Assembly: GCA_003224905.1 (NCBI GenBank)
Contig: QIAA01000182.1
Coordinates: 1-39,748 of the forward strand
DNA: 39,748 nucleotides
Direction: 5' to 3'
DNA from: Acidobacteriota bacterium
GTDB taxonomy: Bacteria; Acidobacteriota; Terriglobia; Terriglobales; Acidobacteriaceae
Shown: positions 1-8,206 of the stretch, piece by piece
Numbering within the stretch: the stretch's first letter is position 1
Layout: each line of letters starts with the position of its first letter
The notes under the pieces: model-generated
Seen by the model: the letters and a program-made list of their open reading frames with translations, nothing else
Database searches by the model: none
Told to the model about the DNA's origin: nothing
Translations under genes and position numbers: made by a program

Positions 1-59
1 TGCCTCCTTCAGGGCTTGTGCTTCGAGCACGTACTCTACCCTTGGAGGCACGCTTTTTT
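1..59 (+). terminator. Branched stem-loop followed by a T run
   Basis: Bases 1-7 pair perfectly with 44-50, bases 11-14 with 39-42, and an inner hairpin pairs 18-21 with 27-30. A CG-C spacer and six T follow (54-59). This has the shape of a rho-independent terminator for a gene lying left of the window. It could equally be a genomic REP-type palindrome. No gene is visible between here and about 260. Confidence 0.35.
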
Positions 60-266
60 GGTTTTCATTACATCTGATGCAGCGAAGCCCTGCGCTCGCG
101 CAAGACTCTCAACGAAGGATCTCTGCATTTTGTGGACTGCCCCCACCCGCCGCGAAACTCGGCTCCGGGTTCGTGTCAGGGCACGACTTCAGGTTCTTAG
201 CCTGCCCTGAGCGAAGCGAAGGGTGCCGTAAGTGGTGACGCAGATATCCCGCCCCGCCGGGCGCTG

Positions 267-704
267 ATGAAGATGATGACCGACGAAGGCATCAAAGTCC
301 TCGACGGCAGCGCCTACGAGCGCGATGGCGTCGGCTCGCCGGAACCAAAGGCTTCGTCCGCGGCTTCGCCCGCGGTGTGCTGACCGCGTTCGGCGAGCCG
401 GAGATCAAGACCTTTGTGCGAGCCTCCATCGATGAGGCGCTTAAGCTGGAGCGCGCCATGTCATAGCTGCGGACGAAGAAGCCGCGTGGTTGTGCTTCAT
501 TACTCTCCCATCGTTGGGACTGTGGAGGGGGAAGCCCCGAAAATCTACCCTTTCCTCGGCACGTCGCGCCTGGCCGAAGTAGTAGACCGCCACGGCGCGA
601 ACTTGATCATCCACGGCCACGCCCACCACGGCAAGCTCGATGGGCGCACGACGGCGGGGATTCTCGCGGCCAATGTGGCGATCACTCTGCTGAAATCGCA
701 GTAA
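267..704 (+). pseudogene. Degraded calcineurin-like metallophosphoesterase
   Basis: Two stretches in different frames belong to one metallophosphoesterase. From ATG 267 the first reads into a DEGIKVLDGSAYE segment, then loses one base near 334. It resumes in another frame (GTKGFVRGFARG, up to a stop near 467). The C-terminal part, in the first frame again, carries VVVLHYSP and the metal-binding IHGHAHHG motif typical of the family, and ends at 704. Part of the middle of the domain and the N-terminal DxH and GNHD metal motifs are missing. With at least two frame breaks and no N-terminal half, it is a decaying remnant rather than a working enzyme. It lies at the edge of the accessory region. 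Confidence 0.7.
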
Positions 705-747
705 CCCCCGGCGGTGTACCGAGTCTTCGAGATTTGAAGGCTCGTGT

Positions 748-773
748 GGGGACAGCCGCCTTCGGCTGTCCCC
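748..773. repeat. Perfect 11-bp hairpin with CCTT loop
   Basis: Bases 748-758 are the exact reverse complement of 763-773, separated by CCTT. There is no T run afterwards, so it is more like an intergenic REP-type palindrome than a classical terminator. It sits between the phosphoesterase remnant and the deaminase-fold gene. Confidence 0.6.
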
Positions 774-874
774 GAGCGAAGGCAGACTGTCATGTGAAGC
801 GGACAGAGATATTGCACAGTCCTCTGATAACTAGTTGATGCCGTGGCATCCTGGATTCTGCGAGAATATGCAGC

Positions 875-1692
875 ATGACTACTCAACCACTCAGTCTACT
901 ATCGGGAGAGGAAATCAAGTCCCTTGCCTTAGTAGAAAACAGCACTGACGAGAACCTCTATCGTGCATCTACCTATGATCTATCCATTGGCGAGATCATT
1001 CCAGCAGGGGTTTCATCAGAATGCTCTGAGTACAATTTGCCCCTGGCGGTACGGTTCGTGTTGTATCGAAGGAATCTCTGAAGTTACTCAAGAACATTAC
1101 GGGCCACGCTTTATTGAAGAATGAACTTTGCAGGAAAGGCATTCTCGCCCTAAATATTGGCGTTATCGACCCAGGGTTCGAAGGTCCAATCTCAAGCACG
1201 CTGATCAACTTTGGTCGGGCGAACTTTATCGTAAAGCCGGGAGCCCCATTCCTACGCATTAGCTTTCACCGGTGCCCGGTGTCGCCTAAGGCGGATAAGT
1301 CTTGGAAATACGACAGAGAGCAATACATTTCTCGCGTCAAAGACGAAGTAGGAGCATACTTAGCTCCAACCTTCCTAAACATAGAGGCGACGGCAGAGAG
1401 AGCCGCAGAAAGAGCATTTACGTCCTTTAAAGAAAGACTGCTTCTTTGGGCTACCGTCGCGGCTGTCGTGGTGGCCCTATTGGCAATTTTTGCTCCGCTG
1501 GGAGCTTCCCTAGTGGACAAATGCATAGGAGGTCGCGACCAGCGGGAACTCCAGTTAGAGCAAACGCTAGAGAAGAAACTCGAAGATCGTCACGAGGCCC
1601 GTCTCAAGGAGATCTCTCAACAAATTGAACAATTGCAGCGGAACAAAGCGGAAAGACCCGGACATGGAAACGCATCTGCAGGAAAGCCATAA
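875..1692 (+). CDS. Membrane-anchored dCTP deaminase/dUTPase-fold protein (frame interrupted near 1040)
   Basis: The N-terminal part (from ATG 875) has RASTYDLSIGE, matching the first conserved motif of dCTP deaminases. It runs into a stop at 1081 because of an apparent one-base loss in the CCCC tract near 1040. Restoring one base joins it to the frame ending at 1692, giving about 272 residues. The core motif GVIDPGFEGP is at about 97-105. A single hydrophobic helix follows at about 189-214, then a charged coiled-coil tail at about 221-262. At the position of the dCTP deaminase catalytic glutamate (VLEFYN in E. coli Dcd) this protein has STLIN, so deamination is doubtful; a dUTPase-like or nucleotide-sensing role is possible. 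The C-terminal P-loop-like dUTPase motif is absent. The 3' end overlaps the dCMP-deaminase gene by 29 bases. The frame break may be real decay or a sequencing error; everything downstream of it is well preserved. Confidence 0.6.
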
Positions 1693-2188
1693 AGCAGTAC
1701 AAGCTGGAGACCACAAGACATTCATGGCAATGGCGAACGATGTCGCACGCAAATCGAACTGTGCCCGCCGCGCCGTTGGAGCATTGATTGTTAAGCAGGG
1801 ACAGGTTGTCGCGGTCGGCTGGAATGGTGTCTCGAAAGCTCAGGTAGACTGCCGCGATGCGGGTTGTCCTCGATGCATAAATGGCGGAGATACCGGCAGC
1901 GGGTACGAAACGTGCATTTGCATTCACGCCGAACAGGGTGCAATTGCTGATGCCGCAAGGCGGGGAGCCAGTACAAGTGATTCCATAATGTATGTGAATC
2001 TGCGCCCCTGCCTTCAGTGTTTGGCAATTGCTCTAGCATCAGGCGTGCGCGAGATTTTTTACACTGGCAAACAGTGGACCTATTCAGAAGAAATCGAAAA
2101 AGTCTACCGGACACTCTCTGACCAGTTCGATTGCTTTAGTCGAATTGCTGAACTCCAAGGGTCAGAGTTGGCCGGTAGTCTAGGGTGA
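1664..2188 (+). CDS. Deoxycytidylate (dCMP) deaminase-like protein
   Basis: This is a 174-residue zinc-dependent cytidine/deoxycytidylate deaminase family protein, ComEB/dCMP-deaminase branch. It shows HAEQ at 88-91 (zinc ligand His88, proton-shuttle Glu90) and PCLQC at 115-119 (zinc ligands Cys116 and Cys119). A cysteine cluster at 63, 68, 71, 84 and 86 may bind a second zinc, as in some dCMP deaminases. Expected activity is dCMP to dUMP. I place the start at ATG 1664, the first ATG giving a normal family N-terminus; a TTG at 1625 would add 13 unlike residues. It overlaps the preceding deaminase-fold gene by 29 bases, so the two are probably co-translated. Beside a restriction-modification operon, a nucleotide-pool or defence role is likelier than housekeeping, but this is inferred. 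Confidence 0.75.
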   Translation: METHLQESHKAVQAGDHKTFMAMANDVARKSNCARRAVGALIVKQGQVVAVGWNGVSKAQVDCRDAGCPRCINGGDTGSGYETCICIHAEQGAIADAARRGASTSDSIMYVNLRPCLQCLAIALASGVREIFYTGKQWTYSEEIEKVYRTLSDQFDCFSRIAELQGSELAGSLG

Positions 2189-2281
2189 TTCGGCTCATTC
2201 AGAAATGGTTTCTGCCCAATCCTAGGTTACGGCCTTCTGGTCGGCTAGAACGAAGAGCGCGAGTCGGCCTCTTTCTAAAGC

Positions 2282-2686
2282 TTAGGATAGAAACCTGCTT
2301 AGCTTGAGGCAAAGTCGCTTCTCGTCTCGAGCTTCACACTCCCAGACTGTCAAAATCGACCACTCCTTTCGCAGACGGCGACGACTCTTTTTGTCGCGTT
2401 GTACGTTGCCCCTGCGCTTACGCTGCCAAAACGCAGCGTTAGTCTTGGGAGTAACCTTGCCAAAACGGCACCTGTGCATATGCCAAAAGCAGCCGTGGAC
2501 GAAGATTATGGCCCGGCGCTTCGGTAGAACAATGTCGGGGCAACCCGGAAGACCACGCACATGGAGCCGAAATCGGTGTCCTAGTGAATGCAGCAATCTC
2601 CGGACAGTAATCTCAGGGCAGGTGTTCTTGCCCCTAATCCGCGACATATTAAAGCTGCGCTGTTTCGGTGTGAGGACATCAGCCAT
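2282..2686 (-). CDS. vsr: Very short patch repair (Vsr) endonuclease
   Basis: This 134-residue protein matches Vsr throughout. It nicks DNA at T:G mismatches that arise when 5-methylcytosine in Dcm-type sites deaminates, and so limits C-to-T mutation. The numbering reproduces E. coli Vsr: Asp51 in GCPDIVL, His64 and His69 in FVHGCFWHMH, and the zinc ligands His71, Cys73 and Cys117. The start is ATG 2686, which gives the canonical MADVLTPKQR N-terminus; the longer frame from 2758 is not family-like. It is the third gene of an operon after the methyltransferase and restriction enzyme, 16 bases behind the latter. It converges on the dCMP deaminase gene. Confidence 0.93.
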   Translation of the reverse strand: MADVLTPKQRSFNMSRIRGKNTCPEITVRRLLHSLGHRFRLHVRGLPGCPDIVLPKRRAIIFVHGCFWHMHRCRFGKVTPKTNAAFWQRKRRGNVQRDKKSRRRLRKEWSILTVWECEARDEKRLCLKLSRFLS

Positions 2687-2702
2687 TTGAGGAGGACCAA
2701 TT

Positions 2703-3437
2703 TCAAATAATCTTATGCCTCTTCCATCTCGAAACGGCAGGATCCAGATGGTCGGCAAAGAAATCTTCGAATGAAATCACGTTGGGTTCGTGCTGGTAGA
2801 CTGTCGAATTCTTCAACGTAGCCGGAGCCACTAAGTAAATCTTCTTCTTTCGCATCTCTCCGATCTGCTCACTTGTTACCTTGTCATCCAAGGTGGCTAA
2901 GAAGAACGCTGCTCCTTGTGTGCCTTCTGTCACGATCTGACGCCAACGCTCCCGAACCGTTCTTTTCGCTGTAAAGATAATGCAATCCGCAGCGTGTGTA
3001 CGGAAGTGATCTTCGGAAGGCATAATGAAATCTGGTTTGCCATTAATGACTTTGTTCTCATCGAATGGATAGTTGCACTGTTTGAATAGGCCCCTGATGA
3101 TACCCTCGAACGCCTTACCGGCCCGCGATTTTCGCGACTGGGCGATTGAAAGATAGAACGCATCCAACAGGCGATATATTGGCCTACCACGATTCGCAGC
3201 GAGGAATTTCGCAAGAACCCCGTCTCCTGCGGCTTCTTCGTGGATCTTATAAATTTGGTAGATCGTTTTTTCTGTCTCAAAGACAAAGGCGCTAAAGTTC
3301 TTTTTTATTTCATCAACTGTGCCGCCCAACTTTGCGGCAACCAAGTTGGCCCCTTCGATACCAAGCGCGTCGTTATCAGGCATTTTTGCCGAGAACTCTT
3401 CGAAGAGCGTGGTCAGAGCAGCTTGCTTAGCGTTCAT
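2703..3437 (-). CDS. Type II restriction endonuclease, EcoRII C-terminal domain family
   Basis: This 244-residue protein is alignable with the catalytic domain of EcoRII. It has SRAGKAFE at about 104-111, a PD pair at 135-136 (KPDFIMPS) and TAKRTVRERWRQI with Lys158 in the PD-(D/E)xK core. It lacks the N-terminal effector-binding domain of EcoRII (about 400 residues). In size and plan it therefore resembles the compact CCWGG/CCNGG enzymes such as PspGI and SsoII. Cutting at or near CCWGG is predicted from this family and from the Dcm-like methyltransferase next door. It starts six bases after the methyltransferase stop, consistent with translational coupling, and precedes vsr. Confidence 0.85.
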   Translation of the reverse strand: MNAKQAALTTLFEEFSAKMPDNDALGIEGANLVAAKLGGTVDEIKKNFSAFVFETEKTIYQIYKIHEEAAGDGVLAKFLAANRGRPIYRLLDAFYLSIAQSRKSRAGKAFEGIIRGLFKQCNYPFDENKVINGKPDFIMPSEDHFRTHAADCIIFTAKRTVRERWRQIVTEGTQGAAFFLATLDDKVTSEQIGEMRKKKIYLVAPATLKNSTVYQHEPNVISFEDFFADHLDPAVSRWKRHKII

Positions 3438-3443
3438 GAAACT

Positions 3444-4481
3444 TCATGATACCGCTGTTAAGGAGAGCTGCTTGGGTCTGAACGCAGGAAATTGTGTTTC
3501 TCCATCCGTTGGGCTTTCGAGTGCCCTGACCACTTGCCGAGCAACCACAGTCACAAGGGGCACGACGACTGAATTGCCGAATTGTCTGTAGGCTTGGGTA
3601 TCCGAGACAGGAATCTGAAACCATTCGGGAAACCCCATAAGTCTTGCGCACTCCCGGGGTGTCAAGCGTCTCGGAATTTGGTTAGGTCCGCGCGGAATCA
3701 ATATCTCCGAGCCATCCTTGTAGTATCTCGCGCTCAGAGTTCTTGAAACACCATCCAGATCGACAAGCCCGTATCCAAAGCCATTTCCTGCAGCCCGATG
3801 CTTCTTCGCATAATCTTGCAGGTAGCGCCACAAGTGTTCCGTGAGTATGTATTTTTCAGGCGGCTCTTGATCCAATATTTTCCGAAACTTTGGTTCCCGG
3901 TCTCGTATTATCGGCGGAAAAAACCTCATGGGCTCCCGAAATCCTATGATAAAAACCCTCTCTCGATGCTGAGGAACAAACGATTTTGCGTCCAAGACAA
4001 TGGGGGGATAGACTCGGTACTTCAAATCATCGCGTAACGACTCGTAGATCACATCGATCGTTTTTCCTTTGTCGTGCCTGAGCAGATGTTTCACGTTTTC
4101 GAGCACGAAGGCGTGCGGGCGTTTCTCGGCGATTATTCGTTTGATCTCGAAGAACAGAGTGCCTTGTGTCTTGTCGCGGAAGCCGTGCGGCACATGCAGA
4201 CTATTTTTTTTTGAGACACCTGAGATCGAGAACGGCTGACAAGGAAAGCCGCCGACTAGAATTTCGTGATTAGGAACATCTGACGCAGAAACCTTGCGTA
4301 TGTCACCCTTCGGAAGTTCTCCAAAGTTCTTTTTGTAGGTGATCTGCGCGTACTTGTCCCAGTCACACGAAAAGACACACTCACAGCCTGCAGCTTCGAA
4401 GGCCAGCCTCATACCGCCGATCCCGCAGAACAGGTCGATGAATCTTTTCTTTTCCAACTGTGGCGAAGATAACATTGGCAC
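3444..4481 (-). CDS. DNA (cytosine-5-)-methyltransferase, Dcm-like
   Basis: This is a 345-residue C5-cytosine methyltransferase that protects host DNA against the adjacent endonuclease. Motif I is DLFCGIGG near the N-terminus, motif [10 protein letters not shown] carries the catalytic cysteine, motif VI is ENV, motif VIII is QHRERV and motif X is QFGNSVVVP. The stretches [22 protein letters not shown]-like and [10 protein letters not shown] are nearly those of E. coli Dcm, so CCWGG recognition is likely. It lacks the long N-terminal extension of Dcm. I choose GTG 4481 because AAAGGA lies seven bases upstream; TTG 4487 and ATG 4475 are alternatives. It is the first gene of the three-gene minus-strand operon. 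Confidence 0.92.
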   Translation of the reverse strand: MPMLSSPQLEKKRFIDLFCGIGGMRLAFEAAGCECVFSCDWDKYAQITYKKNFGELPKGDIRKVSASDVPNHEILVGGFPCQPFSISGVSKKNSLHVPHGFRDKTQGTLFFEIKRIIAEKRPHAFVLENVKHLLRHDKGKTIDVIYESLRDDLKYRVYPPIVLDAKSFVPQHRERVFIIGFREPMRFFPPIIRDREPKFRKILDQEPPEKYILTEHLWRYLQDYAKKHRAAGNGFGYGLVDLDGVSRTLSARYYKDGSEILIPRGPNQIPRRLTPRECARLMGFPEWFQIPVSDTQAYRQFGNSVVVPLVTVVARQVVRALESPTDGETQFPAFRPKQLSLTAVS

Positions 4482-4487
4482 CGCCAA

Positions 4488-4895
4488 TTCCTTTCGGTGA
4501 GTTGTTGTTGATTGCTGTGGAAATCGGAGAGCTGCAGCTCACAGGATGTTAACATCGTGGCGAATAAATAGCGAAGCACCTTTGGACGTATCGGAAAGAG
4601 GGTCTGTTGGCAGAAGGAGTATGACTCTGAGAAGGGGCAGCAGCCAGCAGAAATAACACGATGATTGTCGGACCCCGCTAGTAGCCCACCGATTTCCCTT
4701 GACCTCACTCTTCGACTTGCGCAATAAAGGTAAGTAGTACCTTTGATTGCTGTGGAGGTTTAATTCTGTGATTCTAAGTCTTTGTTTTTCTAGATTTTGC
4801 CTGCAACTCATTTCTTTCCAAAGATTTTGCTCGGGTTCTCCCGCTAACCCCATGATTCCTGAAGATCACCACAGGGAGGGGATACCTCTTTCAGG
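4488..4895. other. Non-coding stretch upstream of the methyltransferase
   Basis: No convincing gene is seen on either strand; the open frames here are short and without family character. An 11-base direct repeat ATTGCTGTGGA occurs near 4511 and 4746. The restriction-modification promoter must lie here, but I cannot place a clear -35/-10 pair. No controller (C) protein gene is present. Base composition is more AT-rich than its surroundings. Confidence 0.4.
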
Positions 4896-4900
4896 GGGTA

Positions 4901-5381
4901 CAGACCGGGAGCATCCCGACAGAACAGACCGGGAGCATGCCTGACACTCTCGTAAAACGAAGCCGGCATGTAGAAGCAGAGCATGCCCTGGAAAGCGAGC
5001 AGTGTGATGGAAGAGAAGCTACGGTTTGTCTTTGAGTATGAGCAGCATGAGCAGACGATGAGGGATGTGTGCCAGAGCTTCGGGGTCTCGCGGGAGACCG
5101 GCTATTTCTGGCTGCGACGATACCAGACGCAAGGGGTGAGGGGACTGGCGGAACTGGACCGGACGGCACGGCATCATCCCAATCAGACGGCGGCGGAGAT
5201 CGAGCAGCTGGTGTTAGAGCTGCGGCAGGCGCACATGCGCTGGGGGCCGCGGAAGCTGAAGCGGATTCTGGAGCGCGATCAGCCGGGACGGCGCTGGCCG
5301 GCGGCGAGCACCATCGGCGAGATGCTGCGGCGGGAAGGCTTGGTGGTGCCGCGCACGCCCTGCAGAGTTGCTGAAAAATGA
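4901..5381 (+). mobile_element. Truncated IS481-type insertion sequence
   Basis: The left end carries two direct copies of CAGACCGGGAGCAT (4901-4914 and 4925-4938), 24 bases apart, like the iterated terminal motif of this IS group. The transposase reading frame follows. The right half, including the DDE catalytic domain and the right end, is missing. Sequence after about 5355 (CAGAGTTGCTGAAAAATGAG) no longer fits the transposase and may be the end of a second, unrelated element. Confidence 0.7.
4983..5381 (+). pseudogene. IS481-family transposase, N-terminal fragment
   Basis: The 132 residues cover only the helix-turn-helix part of an IS481 transposase: MPWKASSVMEEKLRFV at the start, GVSRETGYFWLRRY (HTH recognition helix) at about 36-49, then a second HTH-like region around 75-120. 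Full-length members are roughly 300-400 residues with a DDE integrase domain, and none of that domain is present here. The last residues (CRVAEK) do not belong to the family, so the junction lies near 5360. It is not functional alone, though the DNA-binding part could still be expressed. It separates the defence region from the exported-enzyme region. Confidence 0.8.
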
Positions 5382-5417
5382 GACGTTAGACTGATCGGCT
5401 GCTTGCATTCCAATTTC

Positions 5418-5426
5418 TGCTAGACT
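5418..5426 (+). promoter_or_regulatory. Extended -10 promoter element
   Basis: TGCTAGACT has the TGn extension joined to a TAGACT -10 hexamer. It lies 12 bases before the TTG start of the next gene, which would make the transcript nearly leaderless. The same nine bases precede the gene at 10814, and close variants precede 16339 and 36255. No good -35 box is seen. Confidence 0.4.
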
Positions 5427-5438
5427 TCTGCGCTTAAT

Positions 5439-6365
5439 TTGATTTCCCGCAGACAATTCGTCACGCAATGCGCAACCGCCGGTGCTGGCGCTCTGCTCGC
5501 CCCGACGTTCGCCACCAACTCTGCTCCCAGCCTGGAATTTCCTACGCAGCCGCGTGAACGCATCTGCATCGCTTCATATCCCTTCCGTGAATTCATCGCC
5601 GGCAAGGAGCACAAGAGCGGCAATCCCGCCATCGAACTTAAGGATTTTGCCGCTCACATGGTTGAGAAATTCAACATCAACAAGATTGAGCCGTGGACCG
5701 GACCCTTCCCCTCGATGGACCCGAAGTACCTGGACACCTTTCGCGCAGCCCTGGATAAATCTGGAGCGAAGGTCGTAAACATGTCCGTCGACGGCACTCA
5801 CAGTCCCTATGCTCTCGACCGTGCCGAGCGCCAAAAAGCCATCGCCTTCAGCAAGCAATGGATCGATGTCGCCGCCGCCATCGGTTCCATCAGCGTGCGC
5901 ACGAACTTGCATCCCGCAGCGGACTCCCAACCCGATCTCGACCGTACTGCCGATAGTCTTGCTCGCGTCGTCGACTACGCCGCCTCAAAGAACGTCCTTG
6001 TCAATCTCGAAAATGACAATCCTGTAAGCGAAGATCCTTCCTTTCTGGTGAAGCTGATCGAAAAAGTGAACAACCCCTGGCTTCGCGCTTTGCCCGACTT
6101 CTGCAACACCCTCGCCGCCAAAGGCCCGGAGCAAGGCTACTCTGGAATCGACGCCATGTTTGCCAAGGCCTACAACATCTGTCATGTGAAAGCCATGGAA
6201 CTCGGCCAGGATGGCAAACTCGCTCGTGTCGACATGGAGAAGACCTTCGGATATCTGAAGCAACACGCCTACAAGGGATATTGCTCAATGGAATTCGATA
6301 GTCCCGGCGACCCCTACCAGGGAACCACCGGCCTGATCCAGACAACGGTCAAATATCTCTCGTGA
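5439..6365 (+). CDS. Exported sugar phosphate isomerase/epimerase-like TIM-barrel protein
   Basis: This 308-residue protein has an N-terminal Tat-type signal (SRRQF followed by an alanine-rich stretch to about residue 28) and an AP-endonuclease-2/xylose-isomerase-like TIM barrel. Visible barrel features are RICIASYPFRE (strand 1), NKIEPWTGP, GAKVVNMSVDG, VRTNLHP, VLVNLENDN with a likely metal-binding glutamate, LRALPDFCN, NICHVKAME and YCSMEFD. These enzymes usually isomerise or epimerise sugars with a divalent metal; the substrate is unknown. The only possible start is TTG 5439, because an in-frame stop lies at 5421-5423. The start may be a mutated ATG, and no ribosome-binding site is visible. 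It stands alone, convergent with the TPR gene. Confidence 0.75.
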   Translation: MISRRQFVTQCATAGAGALLAPTFATNSAPSLEFPTQPRERICIASYPFREFIAGKEHKSGNPAIELKDFAAHMVEKFNINKIEPWTGPFPSMDPKYLDTFRAALDKSGAKVVNMSVDGTHSPYALDRAERQKAIAFSKQWIDVAAAIGSISVRTNLHPAADSQPDLDRTADSLARVVDYAASKNVLVNLENDNPVSEDPSFLVKLIEKVNNPWLRALPDFCNTLAAKGPEQGYSGIDAMFAKAYNICHVKAMELGQDGKLARVDMEKTFGYLKQHAYKGYCSMEFDSPGDPYQGTTGLIQTTVKYLS

Positions 6366-6457
6366 TAGTCTCCCGCGCCGTGAGATCTTCTTCAAAGCAT
6401 GAGGCTGACGTGGCATCGTGTCCGAGCGCAGAGCGTCAGGATAGTTTCCGTCTGCAA

Positions 6458-8206
6458 CTACGGCCTGAAGCGTGGGTCCAATTCAGCTGCCCGCTGGAAT
6501 TCTTTCTGCGCTTCCGAGCTTTCACCCTTCCGTTTAAGCGCCTCCGCCAGATGAAAATGCGCTGGAGCGTAGGTGGGCGCCCGGGAGATAGCCGAGCGAA
6601 ACTGGGCAATGGCGCCTTCCAGGTCTCCAAGATTAAGCAATCTGCGCCCGGAATTTGTGTCGAACGTGGCGGCCTGAAAACTGTCTTTATTTTTGCTGAT
6701 CTCCCCGGCAAGGCGCGCTTCTGCGGCTGCGCCACTTGCGTCTCCTGATTGCCGCAGCACCGCCGCCAGTGTCGTATGCGCACCGGCAAAATCCGGCTGC
6801 AGGCGTACCGCCTCGCGCAGAGCAGCTGCGGCTTCCGGCAACTTGTTTTGCTGCTTCAACACTGTTCCCAGCATGTAATAGGCTTCGGCGTAATCCGGCT
6901 TTGCCTGAAGCGCTGAACGCATTTCGCTTGCTGCCTCATCGAATTTGCCCTGTTGCCAGAAGGTTATGCCCATCGTGTAATGCACATCCGCTTGAGCGGG
7001 ATCGAGTTCTGCGGCCTTCTGAAATTCGACGATGGCGTCTGGAAGCTGGTCTTTAAATTTCAAGGCCAAGCCGAGGTCGTAATGCAGGGTGGCGTCCTTG
7101 GGCGCGATTTCCAGCGCTGTCTTAAATTCCCGGATGGCGGAATCGAAATCAGTTCGCTGCAGATACGCTGTACCCAGATTAGTGCGATAACTTGCATCGT
7201 TCGGATGCAAGCGCAGCGCAGTTTCAAACTCCGGAATGGCATTAGCTGCGTCGCCGAGCTGAATTAGCGCGAGACCGAGATTGTTGTGCGCATTCGCGCT
7301 TTCGGGCTGGAGTTTTACAACCTCACGAAATGCCGCCACTGCGCCTTCAGCGTCACTCACCCGTTGCAGGTTCAAGCCAAGTTGGGTTTGCGCGTCGGGA
7401 AAAGTTGGCTGGAGCTGCACCGCAATACGCAACTCCCGAATTGCATCCTCCCGCTGATTCTTGTCTTGCAACACGCAGCCCAGGTAGAAGTGTGCCTGCG
7501 GATTTTGGGGAGAGAATTGCACCGCACTTTGCAACAACTGCTGGGCTTCGTCCAGTTGCTTTTGCTGCCAGCGCACCACGCCGAGGTGAAGTTTGGCTGA
7601 GGCCAGGTTAGGCTGGAGCTTCAACGCCTCCGAAAATTCTCCGGCAGCAGCATCCATCTGTCCTTGCTGTGCCAGCAGCGAGCCCAGCTCATCGTGCAGA
7701 TCAGGACGCTGCGGTTCGATCTCGAGCGCACGTCCGAATTCCGAGATCGCGCCTTCAGGATCATCGCGAAGGCTGAGCACCCGCCCCAGCGTGCGATGTG
7801 CCTCGGAATCCTTCGGGGCAATTGTGACCGCCGTACGAGCTTCGGCGGCAGCCTCTTCCAAATTCTTTTTCTGTGAAAGAGCGTTCGCCAGGTTGATGTG
7901 GGCCTGCACGAACGCGGGCTTGAGCTTCAGCGCGGTTCGGAACTGTACGATCGCATTGTCGGTGTCACCTTGTGTCAGCAGTACCCAGCCGAGTGAGTTG
8001 TGGGCTTCGGGAATCTGCGGCGCGAGTTTGATAATTTTTTCGAATGCAGTGCGCGCGGACGCAAGGTCGCCTCGTTTTAGCGCCGCTACCCCGTTCTGAT
8101 ACGTAGCGTCGATTTTGCCAGTAGGATTCTGAGCCTTCGCGCCGCCTGCAAATCTGAAAAGCACGGTGCCGGCCAAAACCGGTACTAGAAGCCACGGGAA
8201 GCGCAT
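6458..8206 (-). CDS. Exported tetratricopeptide-repeat (TPR) protein
   Basis: This 582-residue protein has an N-terminal signal peptide (MRFPWLLVPVLAGTVLFRF, cleavage near AKAQ at 24-26) followed by about sixteen 34-residue TPR units to the C-terminus. The units keep the alternating A-x-x-LG/ LG-x-x-L-x-x-x-G pattern (for example NLGWVL-, NLGLAL- and HLG-type helices). There is no enzymatic domain, so it is a protein-protein interaction scaffold in the periplasm or outside the cell. It is divergently transcribed from an ASPIC/UnbV FG-GAP gene with only 31 bases between the start codons. Such TPR and ASPIC proteins recur together in Acidobacteriota, which suggests a shared exported complex. 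Its partner is not known. Confidence 0.85.
   Translation of the reverse strand: MRFPWLLVPVLAGTVLFRFAGGAKAQNPTGKIDATYQNGVAALKRGDLASARTAFEKIIKLAPQIPEAHNSLGWVLLTQGDTDNAIVQFRTALKLKPAFVQAHINLANALSQKKNLEEAAAEARTAVTIAPKDSEAHRTLGRVLSLRDDPEGAISEFGRALEIEPQRPDLHDELGSLLAQQGQMDAAAGEFSEALKLQPNLASAKLHLGVVRWQQKQLDEAQQLLQSAVQFSPQNPQAHFYLGCVLQDKNQREDAIRELRIAVQLQPTFPDAQTQLGLNLQRVSDAEGAVAAFREVVKLQPESANAHNNLGLALIQLGDAANAIPEFETALRLHPNDASYRTNLGTAYLQRTDFDSAIREFKTALEIAPKDATLHYDLGLALKFKDQLPDAIVEFQKAAELDPAQADVHYTMGITFWQQGKFDEAASEMRSALQAKPDYAEAYYMLGTVLKQQNKLPEAAAALREAVRLQPDFAGAHTTLAAVLRQSGDASGAAAEARLAGEISKNKDSFQAATFDTNSGRRLLNLGDLEGAIAQFRSAISRAPTYAPAHFHLAEALKRKGESSEAQKEFQRAAELDPRFRP

Noticed and set aside
205..223. CCCTGAGCGAAGCGAAGGG as a regulatory site
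   Set aside because: It has only four paired bases at the ends and is a motif common in environmental bacterial genomes; nothing ties it to a gene.
545..886. Open frame of 113 residues on the minus strand
   Set aside because: It is antisense to the phosphoesterase remnant and the 748-773 hairpin, and has no family-like motif.
1030..1060. Programmed ribosomal frameshift at the CCCC tract of the deaminase-fold gene
   Set aside because: No classic slippery heptamer or downstream pseudoknot is seen; a one-base deletion or sequencing error is simpler.
2282..4481. Avoidance of CCWGG sites in this window
   Set aside because: Sites such as CCAGG at 6619 are easily found, so there is no visible strong depletion. 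Counting would be needed for anything subtler.
6693..8099. Several 60-170-residue plus-strand frames
   Set aside because: They are shadows of the repetitive GC-rich TPR gene on the minus strand; their apparent repeats mirror the TPR units.
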